Below, piece by piece: positions 1 through 12,600 of a DNA stretch of 64,000 nucleotides. The position numbers and the translations under genes were made by a program. Position 1 is the stretch's first letter. Every line of letters begins with the position of its first letter. The notes under the pieces were generated by a model. That model was given only the letters and a program-made list of their open reading frames with translations. It searched no databases and was not told the origin of the DNA. The DNA is taken from assembly GCA_947247005.1 (NCBI GenBank), contig OX365955.1:15667322-15731321 (forward strand), in the 5' to 3' direction. The DNA is from Spisula solida. Its lineage: Eukaryota; Mollusca; Bivalvia; Venerida; Mactridae.

Positions 1-1564
1 GGAGACGGTGCGACAGCAGTGGTGTAGGCTCGCTAACCAACAATGGAGTATCGTTCAGCGATCCCAAGACCAAGGCTACACTGCTCAACAAGCAATTGTG
101 CAGCGTGTTCACCAAGGAGTCGCAATCCAGCATGCCAAAGATGGATAGTGAACCTAGCTCACACATGCACCACTTTGGTGTCAGCAAGGAGGGTGTCATA
201 AAGCTTCTGAGAGGCCTGAACACACACAAAGCTACGGGATTATACAGTATACCCACACGTTTTCTCAGGGATTACTCAAAAGAAATAGCCGCAACACTGA
301 CATTGATATACCAGGCATCACTTCGGCAGGGACGCGCACCTTCAGACTGGAAGGGTGCTTATGTGACACCACTTTTCAAGAAAGGTGACAGGGACAGTCC
401 TTCAAACTACCGTCCGATATCCTTGACCTCAGTGTGCAGTAAAATCATGGAGCACATCATTCACACACAGGTTATGAAACACCTAGATCTCCATAAGATT
501 CTATCCGAAGCACAACACGGCTTTAGGAAGAAGAGATCCTTTGAGAGTCAACTAATCATCACTATCCAGGACCTTGCTTCAGCACTTGATGACGGTGAAC
601 AAGTAGACGCTGTGGATCAGAAGTTTTCTCATAGACAGAAGCCAACAAGTGGTCATAGAAAACCAGACATCCGCATCTGCACCAGTTACCTCGGGTGTAC
701 CGCAGGGCTCCGTGATAGGCCCTCTCCTCTTCCTCCTGTATATCAACAACCTCCCAGCAAAAGCTTCTTCAACTACACGACTTTTTGCTGATGACAGGTT
801 ATTATACAGGAAGATAAGAACCATTCAAGACGCCATCGCCCTACAAGAGGATATTGATCGTCTCCAGAAATGGGAAGAGGACTGGCAACCCCTCTAAATG
901 CGAAGTAATTCGATTCAGTCGCAAGAGAAATCCATTATCCACAGCCTATACGATACATGGCGAAACACTAGCAGTTGCCAAGACAGGAAGGTACCTGGGC
1001 GTGACATTGTCCGAAGATCTATCCTGGAAACCACACGTGGAATCAACAGTTAAGAAGGCAAACAACAGCCTAGCCTTCTTACGCAGAAACCTCCAGAGTT
1101 GTCCTCGTAACATCAAGAACCAATGCTACCAGTCTCTTGTGCGACCTATCCTGGAATACGCTGCTCCTGCATGGGATCCTCATACTCAGAACTGTATCCA
1201 GTAACATGAAGCTGTACAGCGCAGAGCAGCCTGATTCGTCACAGGGGACTATCATACCACCAGTAGCACCAGCAACATGATGAACCAACTTGGATGGCAA
1301 CCCTTGCAACTACGAAGACAGTATGCCAAGATCATCACGGTGTATCGAATCATATACTGCCTGGTCGACATTGATTCATCACCCCACTACCGTACCTCAA
1401 CTGCAATTAACACCTCTGCAAGATTCATGGTACCATTCTCCAGAACAGACAGTTATCGGCACTCCTTCTTCCCGTCCAGGATTCGCCAATTGAACACTCT
1501 TCCAGTCCACCTGACAGGAGCCCCTACCATCAAGGCATTCAGGTCGGGCACTGAGATGTTTTAG
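1..1564 (+). pseudogene. Decayed non-LTR retrotransposon reverse transcriptase (Jockey/CR1-like), 5' end outside window
   Basis: An RT reading frame is open from base 3 (no upstream start in the window) and shows family blocks in order: KATG and PSDWK, FKKGD..NYRPISLTSV, QHGFRKKRS, SGVPQGSVIGPLLFLLYINN, LFADD, KCEVIRFSRKRNP, GRYLGVTLSEDLSWKPHV, RPILEYAAPAWDPH, GWQPLQLRRQ and RHSFFPSRIRQLNTLPVHL. The frame breaks three ways. Near 608-615 it jumps from frame 3 to frame 1 across a missing segment that should carry RT motif A (first catalytic Asp). Near 887 it jumps to frame 2. In-frame stops lie at 1202-1204 (TAA) and 1232-1234 (TGA, from CGA Arg). The FADD box (motif C) remains. The copy cannot be active. 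The clade is inferred from motif style and could also be RTE-X-like. Confidence 0.9.
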
Positions 1565-1676
1565 CATTTTAACCCAGCACTCGTTTGAACCCCACATCCA
1601 CCTTTGTACATAGTTTCAAACTGTTCGACAATGCCCCAGAGAGGGCCCTGAACATTAACGGAAGAAGAAGAAGATC
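1565..1676 (+). repeat. 3' untranslated tail of the LINE ending in (GAA)n
   Basis: After the last ORF block the sequence runs to CCCCAGAGAGGGCCCTG and ends in a short GAAGAAGAAGAAGA simple repeat. This is the kind of terminal microsatellite left by target-primed reverse transcription. Unrelated AT-rich DNA begins right after it. Confidence 0.7.
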
Positions 1677-1918
1677 TTTCCGGACCTATATTTATTTATT
1701 CATTTATTTTGTTAAGCGTTATTTTAGATCTGCAGAATTTTAGATATCCTAAAAATACTATTTCAAAAGCAGAAAAAATGACATATTGGTATGCATTGTT
1801 GCACTATTTTCTTAGCTCATTCAAGGAACTGCTTTACTCATATGGAGTTTGTTTCCTAAAGAGGAAGTGTGATCATTCTTGACACACTTTTATTGTGTAT
1901 TTAGTTTATGTGGTAAAA

Positions 1919-2056
1919 AGAATCTTACATTCGTGTCATTCCATATTGAATTTATCAAACTCGTTGAATAAAAATGAGCCTCGCATTTTATCATTTTATT
2001 CAACTCGTTTGATAAATTCAATATGGAAAGACACTCGTGTAAGATCCTCTATATAT
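1919..2056. repeat. Foldback (palindromic) MITE-like element, stem type 1
   Basis: The two halves are inverted copies: CATATTGAATTTATCAAACT on the left and AGTTTGATAAATTCAATATG on the right, meeting near GAGCCTCGC. The outer ends are AGAATCTTACATTCGTG and CACTCGTGTAAGATCCTCTA. The right terminus AAGATCCTCTA recurs on foldbacks with different stems at 5.2, 12.3 and 26 kb. Confidence 0.75.
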
Positions 2057-2059
2057 CAT

Positions 2060-3580
2060 ATATTATCAGTTGATAGAGCACTCACTAGTTTGTCAGCCGA
2101 ACGATCCAGATTTGATTTCCAGACTTGCCGGGTTATATTCGTTTAGGACATAAGTTACGGTCTCGACAGCTGAGACTTGGACTTTCGACATTTTGACAGC
2201 TGAAACTTGGAAGTTCAGCGGTTAAATTCCTTTTCTCGTTCCTTTGTGTAGGCATTGGGTCGTATAATTGTTGTCTGTATTGGTTTTTTTTATGTTTTCT
2301 ATGCTCGGCCGTTCGGTTGAGTACTGCCTTCTCTTACCGATTTTCAAACATTTTTTTCATATTCTTTTGTGACACCAGCTAAGGTATTGGGGCCCGTTTT
2401 ATACGTATCTTAAATAAAAGATAATGGACAATCGAACAGGGAATGTAGCACTCGACAGAAACACTCGAACACGATATGTACATAAAGGAACACGCAAAAA
2501 TGAAATAGCACAGGCCACATGCAACGTCACAATGCCAAACAATGAACGAGAAAATGAAACTAAACCGCAGATATCGTCGCTGGATAGTCCAGACATTTAA
2601 GGAAAAGCTAAAAAAATATTTTCGTTTTTGAAAGGCATGTTAATCTTATTTGTGCACATGCCACAAAGGTGTAGAAGCTGTCAACCGTATTTCGATAATG
2701 GTATATGTCTTTCAGGAAATCACAATCTCAAAATTAGAAAAGTATTATGTGAAAATATGAAGTTGACAATATTTTACTACAAAATAGTTAAATTATTGTC
2801 CAAAAGTGAGTCTGGCGGAGAGACGATATTTTATTACAAAACAAATACAATGTAGTTGCCACGGTTTTGAATTTGTCATATGACGTTTATCAAAGTGACT
2901 GATCCATGCAGAGCAACTATGTTTTGACATAAGGTGCACACCGGTCCAGTGTTTCCCGTTGTATTGTTTGCGAAGCAGCTATATGGGGAGGTGTTTGAAA
3001 CGGCTGTACTTGACAGTTTTAGATAAACATTGAACAAAGCTGGTTAAGTGACTCGGCAGTATAATTAATAAAACCAGTCAGGTAACACATTGCAGATAGC
3101 CTTCATACCCGTCAATAAACAAAATCAACGTGTGCACTGTCCAGTGGGGATACTTTTATAGTGATGCAGTGATCGAGTCACTATTACGGTGTAAAAGTGC
3201 TTATCCACACATCTACAAGTCAAATAGTTTTCCTCGGCCAGATATATTACAAACCAGTATTTACTGCAGTAACTTTACTTAAGAAATAATGAATGTGTAC
3301 ATGTGTTTTATCGTAGAATAAAGCACAGTAACTAGTTTGGATGATCACCTACACAAGCTTTATTTTAGATAAAACACAGGTACGTGTTTATTAATTCGAT
3401 TCTAATATAGCCAATATTCCACATTTGATATTACAAAAAGACATAGTAACAATATCACTACGTTCTTCCTCGAACGGCTTATTTACAGTTGTCAGTCGTA
3501 GCTGTATTTTGTCGATAAATCGTGCACACCATGATTTCCTCTATGTGTATATGGCTGAAACCGCTTGTTGGTTAGAGTAA
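2060..3580. other. No gene seen; AT-rich DNA downstream of the F-BAR gene
   Basis: No convincing coding segment. A degenerate motif GACAGCTGAAACTTGG near 2198 resembles the stretch near 9660, so part of it is dispersed repeat. ORFs of 65-75 codons here have no protein-like character. Confidence 0.5.
3387..3392 (-). terminator. Candidate poly(A) signal for the F-BAR gene
   Basis: TTTATT on the plus strand reads AATAAA on the minus strand about 195 nt past the proposed stop codon. A second AATAAA lies at 3359-3364. Such hexamers are frequent in AT-rich DNA, so this is positional support only. Confidence 0.3.
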
Positions 3581-3586
3581 TCCTAC

Positions 3587-3615
3587 CTAATCAACGTGGT
3601 AGGGAAGGGGAAACA
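3587..3615 (-). CDS. F-BAR/SH3 gene candidate last exon with stop
   Basis: A minus-strand AG at 3617-3616 is followed by bases encoding FPLPYHVD and TAG. This matches the closing FP..YV motif of SH3 domains, and the phase fits exon 10. The acceptor has a poor pyrimidine tract (AATTTATGGAG), so the exon could instead lie elsewhere or outside the window. Confidence 0.45.
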
Positions 3616-6600
3616 CTCCATAAATTCTTTTGGCCTAATCATTTATTTCACATAAAGCATTCTACATCAATAGTAGCAAAGCAGACCCCCTGCCGTGATT
3701 CGAACATTGAGACCATTTACAGCAGACGATTGACGAATTCGTGAAGATGTGTCGGTAGACGGTACATCTCCAGAAACTGTGTGGTACTGACACATTAGCC
3801 AATCAGGCATTGCCATGTGGTCACGTGCTCCTCCATAGTCAAATTTCTTTGAGCATTCCAATACCCCCGGCCTCTAGGCCGAGGGTAATAATAATTTCAA
3901 TGCTAAACTGAAATACAATATTCACTTAACCTGTATAGACAATGGGTGTAGTCTTTTGAATACACATAAAATAAAACATCGCCCTCACATTATACTTACT
4001 TCAATGTATAGATAATCTACTTAGGATATTAATTCCATGATAGAACAGTTGATTTTTATGGGGTTCGATTCCTGAGAGTGCGTTGGTTATATTCCAATCG
4101 TGACAATGGCCAAATACATATCCCTACTCATACAGATACGTTGTGTCCGGAATTGTTTTGATAATAAATGGCAGAAAATGTGTCAATCTCATTAAAATCA
4201 GACCTTAAAAAATGTGTTTGTCGACTACTATAGTATCTGTCATACATGGCTGAACTATCGTTTATAAACCCGATAAGAACAAACTTAAAACAAGTATGAA
4301 AACCCCTTTATACACAGCAAATAACAGCAAATGCACAGAGGGAAATGAATTAAAACATAATTTTGCAATTCGTCTTTTCTTTTATTTCTATACACTCAGC
4401 GTTGTAGATATTTGGTATTATATCTATATGTTTGTTGTCTTCTTGAATAACCTAACCATTGAGCATCTGTATATACCATATTGCTTCTTGCCAATGCGAT
4501 TCTCTCTGGTCCAACCGTAACAATATCCATTCTCATTTTCTCCGATCTTCTGTTTAATGATTTGACCTGCAAACGTAGATAATACTTGATTTATTAGACG
4601 GGAATGCTAGTAGTGATTATACAGTAGAGTTAGAAGAAACTCCTGGCAGAATTTGCACACCAGATACGAGGGATGATAAAATGTTTTTCGTTTTTAACAT
4701 TTTTTATTTTCATAAGACATATTATACAATGTTTTTGGTATTTTCATAACATGAGTATATTTACTCTAATCATTACAGACGGCTTCTCAAACTGTTTGAT
4801 CTCCGTACCTCCGTAATAGTGACCAATGATAAGGATGATGTTTAAAATGTAAAATAAGAAAATTAAAACAACATGCCCGACCTTGAAGTGGCTTCGAATA
4901 TATATTATATTAGTGTATGTGTATTTAACAAAAGTCAAAAGTCAAATTTGTAACATATTGAACTTTTATCACATAATCTGCGGTCCAGGAGTGCCGTAAA
5001 GCCGTGCCGTAAATCTCGTTCGGCACTCCCAGACTGTGCAATAAATATTTAAGTTAGCTTGACGTGACGTTAGCCAATCCATGCATTGATCCGTCAATGA
5101 CGTCAGGATAATATCAACGTTGCCATGACGTCGCGCTCATTGTACCGCTGAATTGTGGCTGAAACATATGCAGCGTACATCATCCTTTTGAACAATAATG
5201 AGCGTGTTCTAAGGTTATGCGATAAATAGAATCTAACATTCGTGCTCATTACATACGAGTTTAATTAAACTCGCCGACAAAAACAATATAACACTCGCCA
5301 AAGACTCGTGGCATACCATTTTGTCCACTCGTTTAATAAAACTCGTATGCAATGAGCACTCATGCAAGATCCTCTATATATTGTATATGATATACAAAAG
5401 TACATATGCTGTAATGCACAGACATATCAAAGTCAAATCAAAGTGACAGCAGTGCCTAGCTACCTACGCAAGAGATAGACACAGACAGTATCATCCATAT
5501 CCCCTAAAAACGGACACTCCTAGCAAAGTCTCAGTACACAAACATGATCAAGTTTATATTAATAACAATGAACCCGTACCTTGTTTGAAAGACAACAATC
5601 CAGCATCTGGTGGAGGATCACAGTCTTCTATGGCAATAACACGAACATTATGTAACTTAGCAACACAATCATCATCCTCATCTTCCTCACTAGCTGTAGG
5701 AGACGAGGTATACTGGCGGATATTGCTGTACTCTGTAATCATTTAGGTATGTAAACATTATATCAAGTATAAGAAGCATACATGCGATACTGGGTACTCA
5801 CTAGCTGTAGGAGACGAGGTATACTGGCAGATATTGCTGTACTCTGTAATCATTTAGGTATGTAAACATTATATCAAGTATAAGAAGCATACATGCGATA
5901 CTGGGTACTCACTAGCTGTAGGAGACGAGGTATACTGGCAGATATTGCTGTACTCTGTAATTATTTAGGTATGTAAACATTATATCAAGTATAAGAAGCA
6001 TACATGCGATACTGGGTACTCACTAGCTGTAGGAGACGATGTATACTGTCGGATATTGCTGTACTCTGTAATTATTTAAGTATGTAAACATTATATCAAG
6101 TATAAGAAGCATACATGCGATACTGGGTACTCACTAGCTGTAGGAGACGAGGTATACTGTCGGATATTGCTGTAATCTGTAAGTATTTAGGTATGTAAAC
6201 ATTATATCAAGTATAAGAAGCATACATGCGATACTGGGTACTCACTAGCTGTAGGAGACGAGGTATACTGGCAGATATTGCTGTACTCTGTAATTATTTA
6301 GGTATGTAAATATTATATCAAGTATAAGAAGCATACATGCGATACTGGGTACTCACTAGCTGTAGGAGACGAGGTATACTGGCAGATATTGCTGTACTCT
6401 GTAATCATAAATCGCTGACTAGAAGAATAATGTCGCAAGTAGCACTTATAAGACCCATACATATTAAAAATTAGCATCACAAGGCGCATCTAATGAACCA
6501 ATTTTCATAAAAACGTAAGAGGTCATGTTGACCAAACTGAAGTAGATAAAGCTTTTGTTTCGCTAAGTTAAGATTAGCCTTCATACAGTTTTTCTCGTTT

Positions 6601-9600
6601 TCACAAAATGGCATTATGGCCTTAACGACCTTATTATTCAAAGCTAGCTAAAGAAATATAAAGCATACGAATGCGATACTCTTAGATGATCCCTAGATGA
6701 CGGTGGCATCGCCTAACGTTGTGAAGTACGCAAGCATTAGGCCACTCGGCCATCGCAAAAACCAAAACAAACCAGTTTGGACCAAACTATATCCCACCAC
6801 GCAAGTTATAGGTTGATACCGGTATGAGGATACCAACACTGACTTTATGCACCCGGATACTTTGTAAGGCCGCAACACGGTACAAATGCGCTTTCTTTGT
6901 GAAATAAGCAATTGAGAGCATCGCTGTACATCAGATGTAGGGATAGTTTTAACGGGCGCCACACGTCACAAATGGCGCTACACGTAGCTTTGTGAAATAA
7001 ACCATTTGGTGCATCACTGTACATCAGATGTAGGGATAGTTTTAACGGGCGCCACACGTCACAAATGGCGCTACACGTAGCTTTGTGAAATAAACCATTT
7101 GGTGCATCACTGTACACCAGATGTAGGGATAGTTTTAACGGGCGCCACACGTCACAAATGGCGCTACACGAAGCTTTGTGAAATAAACCATTTGGTGCAT
7201 CGCTGTACATCAGATGTAGGGATAGTTTTAACGGGCGCCACACGTCACAAATGGCGCTACACGTAGCTTTGTGAAATAAACCATTTGGTGCATCACTGTA
7301 CACCAGATGTACTGAGAGACGTTTTACGACCGCCACTCGGCACAAATGGCACAAATGTTGTCAAATTAACTAAGCCATTGAGTACATCACTGTACATCCG
7401 AATGTATAAATGTAATGTTTAAAAGCGTTCCTTCAAAACTCAACGTATCACCACACTAGATAAACAAATCGCACACATAAAGAAACGAATATTGCAACGG
7501 TCATGTGCATACATGATCACAAATGGAGGTTAGTTTGTAGTAATGAAAAATATATTTTGTTTTTTGTGCAAACAGAAGGCTTCCGTTCAAACCGTGTCTC
7601 GGCATATCAATGAGCAACTGGATTAAATACGCCCGAGCAGTGCACCGATAGTAAATCCTTCGCCTTTCAATGTAATGGTTTGCTTCGTCTTTCTTTGAAA
7701 CTTTAAGATTGGGAATTGGCCAAGGATGACATACAAGGTACATTCATTGTATGACATCATTGGCCAATTCCCAATCTCAAAGGAAGACGAAGCAAACCAT
7801 TACAATGTATAATCAAATATTCATAAAATGTGTAGGTTTTCTCGAACAATCGTTAAAAGGGCACTGACAATCCCCTATTTGGTTACCTACCGGTCATGTG
7901 TGCTCTAGGACTTGATGTCTGGTCATGCTTAGCCAACCTCATTCTGGTCACATATTGTTTGTTGGGTTCAAGTTTGGTTATCTCTGCAGCACATCGCACT
8001 TCTGGTGGTAGGACCAAAGACTCGATTGATTCTAAAATAACGTACATGTTACAATATACTTTAGAACCAGTTTTGCATCAACAGCGAACAGGATTTTCGG
8101 TCTCTCGAAAAAGGATAATATATAAGTATACAGTAGATGCCTCGAACAGGTAGGTGGTTTGAACTATTTTCCTGATCTGAAGGCAGTTTGGGACAAGAAG
8201 GTCAAGTGTATTTCTATACAAGGGTTTTTGTTATTGTTGTTTATAAAACAAAAGAATAATGTTTAGAAAATATCAAACGTCAAAAGTACATAAATTACGC
8301 GATAGTTCGGTATGCTACAAACAAAGAAACGGCCCCGGAAAATAACGAATATTTCGCTGGCCCATGTAATGTACCCAATGATTTTTTAAAAAAATAAATA
8401 GAAAAACAAACCTTGCGACGCTTTCTTTGAAGGTCTTGTCGCTCTCCTATATTCCATGGTACCAATAACCCCCATAGCTGACGCTGCTCCATCCTCGTCC
8501 ACAGAAGACTCGGAGCCAGATTTGCGCGAGTTGAAATGAGCCAACAAACTGTCAGTTCTATCAAACGCCTTTGGTTCAGAGTCCGCCAGTACCTGACTGA
8601 GAAAATATCACCATATATACAGTACAAGTTAGGCAATATGGTATGTCTTTCGAAAGAATAAAATTGCTCGTTTGTTGTGTGTTCTTGCCGGTTGGTCGAA
8701 TTGAAGGAGATCCGAAAGGTAGAGCAAATTAATTGTCCTGTATTCGGCTTTCTGCTTCCGATACGAAGACACACGACATGATGGGTGACAACACGAAGTT
8801 TTAATAGATACACCACGACTAATTCGACCTTTTCGTATATACGTCTTTTTGACTTATCAGCACGAACAAATGAATATTGTATCGATTCCGTGACATTGTG
8901 TCTTCAGCAATTCGATTCACTTCCGACCCAATCACTCGCACACACCTTTGTTAAGAGATCATAATTAAACACAACGCTTTGGAACATACGTGTAGTCATT
9001 TGAAAACCTCTCCAAGTCAACAATCTATTGTTATACGGTGTTTTTTAATATTGTTTTTAAGTCCAGCATGTCAACAGCATTTCAGTCATATCGAGACTAA
9101 CCAGTCACATTACCCTGACACCGGACTAACCAGGATGTACCTGGAACTAACTATGCTGGGCGTTAAGATATAACAGTACCATTTTAACCGACTTTGGTAT
9201 AGCGCGGCCGCCCGGTATCGAACCCGAGACGTCTTGCACTCGAAGCGGACGCTCAACACTAGGCAATTGATACGGATACATGTAGTTAGTACCGTCCACA
9301 AAATGTGGAATCCGAACATTAGCATTGCATACGTATATTATTTACAATGTTTCTGTGCTCTAATTATTCAAAATTTAAAAATAATGTTTTTACTCTAGCA
9401 CGTTCCTAGCAGACACGAAACTCTTCTTTGAATTCAGTGCAGAACTTTCAAACATAGTCTGTAAATATAAAATAATCACATGACATCATTTAATGATAAT
9501 AACATATAGCACTGGTAAAATAATAAAAAGCTTTAATCCGTTTTAAAAGGTCAAGTAATTGGCAGCTAGGGTTTCGTATTTGCCGTGTGGATTCTGTAAA

Positions 9601-12600
9601 ATGTCTCCTCGTAATTCACTTCTTTTTAATAGTTACTGTTTTTCTACTTTTAAGAACTTCTGACAGCTAAAACTAGGTATTTCAGCCGTTTTACTGTTGG
9701 AACTGGGTCAGCTTCTCGACAGCTTGGACTTAATTACTAGAAGTCCACAGTATGTCATACATTGCGGGGTCGGTATATAGGCTTGCATGAAATACAATTT
9801 TTGGAGAGGTGGACAAGTTGTCCAGTGGTAAGAGCTACTGACTGCTGATCGGAAGGTTGTGGGTTAGATCCCGCCTCGAGCCAGATTAAAACAGAAATGC
9901 GTTTTAGTGTTCCCACCTTACGTAACTAAACTTACTAACATTCTTAAAGGTGCTGCCTCAGAGATCGGGCTAAAATTTTTGTATGACGGAATTATCCTAC
10001 CTAACCAAGTATTCATATAATAGAAAGCCACTGGTGGTTGCTTTATGAAAGATTTATGGCATATAAGCAATTTAAATCACTCTTGATATTTGGCACTTAG
10101 TATTTTTCTGTTTGAAAATATCACAGAGTTCCCTTCCAAAATGTTTTGTGAATTATGTAATTCACACATGATTAAACTGTAACTTCAACAAACTAAAGCT
10201 GGAACATATGTGAGGTATTCGGTTCGTTTCGCAATTCTTTTTCATCGAATTGAAACAAATTTCAGGCAATTTAAGTGATAGTAGTGCTAATTCTATAGGG
10301 TATTAATACCCTATAGAATTTTGGGTGTAAAAATAATAAATTACTTCAAAATGCCGATGTTTCCCAAGTTATGTTTATGTCAATGTGGTTGTTTATGGCA
10401 TATACAGGAAACTATACCAAAATTACATGAATATTTGACAATTTAGTTTTATTTTTGCTCTACACCAAAGGCGAGATTCCAGAAGATTCGGAAAAGAACC
10501 AAGGATGCTTCTGGAGCTGGTTTATTTTCTGTATCATGCCTTATCCCCCAAAACCTAAAGTGACTAACCTCTTCTTGGGGCCTCGCCCATATGGATTTCT
10601 GATGGCGAGGATAAATAAAAGCATATGAATCGAAAAGTCATGTTTGGGAATATTGATGGTTCTTTCTATGTTTGACTCTTGTGTGTGTGGCTTGATGCTG
10701 CTGCTGATTCTATATGGCTTTGGATTGTCTAAGCGCTACAGTATATTCTAAACATTTTTACCAATTTTCATGACGATCTAGCGCAAAACGTGGCTTGGAT
10801 ACCCCTAATAAAATAAATGCGCAGAAAGGATGCGCATAAACTATCCGATGAAAATTTTTAACATATCAGGTAACGTTTATTTTGCAAAACAAAATAGAAA
10901 ATGTCAAATGTGATGAATAGCAAATCAACGCTGAAATTATTCGCATACGTTACATTATATTCGAGATCGACGCACCAAGTACATTTACAAGAAAACAAAC
11001 TGTACGATGGTAATAACCATTGAACAAAGATGTCCTACTTTACTAAAGCAGTGTACATTCCTGCTCCTCTCTGGTCTCTATTTGCCCAGTATCTATTGAG
11101 CCAAGCAAAGTCTTTATTTGCCAGTCAGCTTTCTGCTGAAATATGGCAGGCCTATGAGTGCTACCATCCGTATTGGAACCCGAGTCACCAGATTAGACAA
11201 CAAGCGCGCTAACCACTGAGCTAAGGAAACACATGTAGAAGTAGGTTTGTAATATACCGACCTATCACTCAAAATGACCCGACTCCAGATTATTACCAGC
11301 CTCAAATAACAATAACAAATAATTTCATTGTTTCACTTATTTAATATACGAAGGTAATAAGCTATACCAAAGAAGTATTGTGCGATTTCGATCACAATTT
11401 TAGATACCCATGGTCGTTTTAACCACTTAATTTGGTGGAAAAGAGCACCGACCTACAAACTTTTTTGTCTACCATAAAAGCAAAAACAAACATTTCCAAT
11501 GGAACATTTCGTTCGAGAAGTAGGATAATTACAATTTACCACACGTGTGCATTTATTACACGGCGAATTAATACCGAGCATGAATGAACTCATTACTTGT
11601 TTGTGTCGGATATGAGCGAAATTTTACAAAAAAATCCTTTCGATTTGTTAATTCTCCATATCCGAAGCAAATCACTTACGATTATTTGAAGAGATTTTGC
11701 AAAGGAAATACAACGCGTGATTTCATCAATATACAGACGCTTACCTGTAGTTTAGGAGTGTCACCCTCCTTAGCTCGAGATCGTACATCAATCCAGTGCA
11801 ATCGTACGAGCTTCTGTGCAGCCTCTAAACATTCAAGTGGCGAGATTGACTTGGTTCCTTTTAGTGCTCTGTAATCCAAATGGATATACTTATAACATAT
11901 GTATATCTGTTTTTACACACACAGATTGCATAATAATGCGAAGTAACGCAGTTGCAAAACACATCTCACGTTGAATAAGTTTGCATATATATAGTCGTGA
12001 AACGTTTGGCCAATATAAAACATTATCAATAACTTTGGTAGTAGTCGGGTTAGTATAACGAGTACTGTATTCTTATATTACACGTGTGTAGTATGTTCAT
12101 ATGACGACGACGTCCTTTTATGCCGTAAATGCCGTTATATTTTGGCGTCGTTTATATAGCTAGCGGAGTGGTTTTTTTCCAAATGAAATGTGCCTTAAAC
12201 GTTGGTGTTATTAGAGTCATATTATTTAAAGAATCTAATGCTCGTTGTCAATTGATATAAACTTTCATATCAGTAAACTCATTAATTAAGGAAATAGACC
12301 AAAGACTCGCTAATTAAATTTCCAGAACTCGTTGAATGTAATTAATATATCAATTGACAACTCGAGGTAGATCCTCTATATATTAATGTTCTGCATTTGT
12401 TGTAAGCAAACTGATTAAGTTGTCAGCTGACGTACTTCTATGCCATAGTCATTTACATTCCCGTCCATTGAAACTGATTATAAACAAGTAACGTAACCAT
12501 TGGTACAGTACGTTACGTAATCACCGTTACATGACGTCACTTATTTACGGTTGCACGACGTCACGTATTTACGATTCTAACAATGTCTGTGTTTTTCTCC

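Noticed and set aside
8295..8816. A 173-codon minus-strand ORF.
   Set aside because: It overlaps exon 8 of the F-BAR gene in a different frame. The exon frame has matching splice phases and linker-like composition, and this one has neither.
11160..11226. A tRNA gene (good A-box half).
   Set aside because: The acceptor and anticodon stems do not pair, and the same kind of head is repeated across the window, so it is a SINE.
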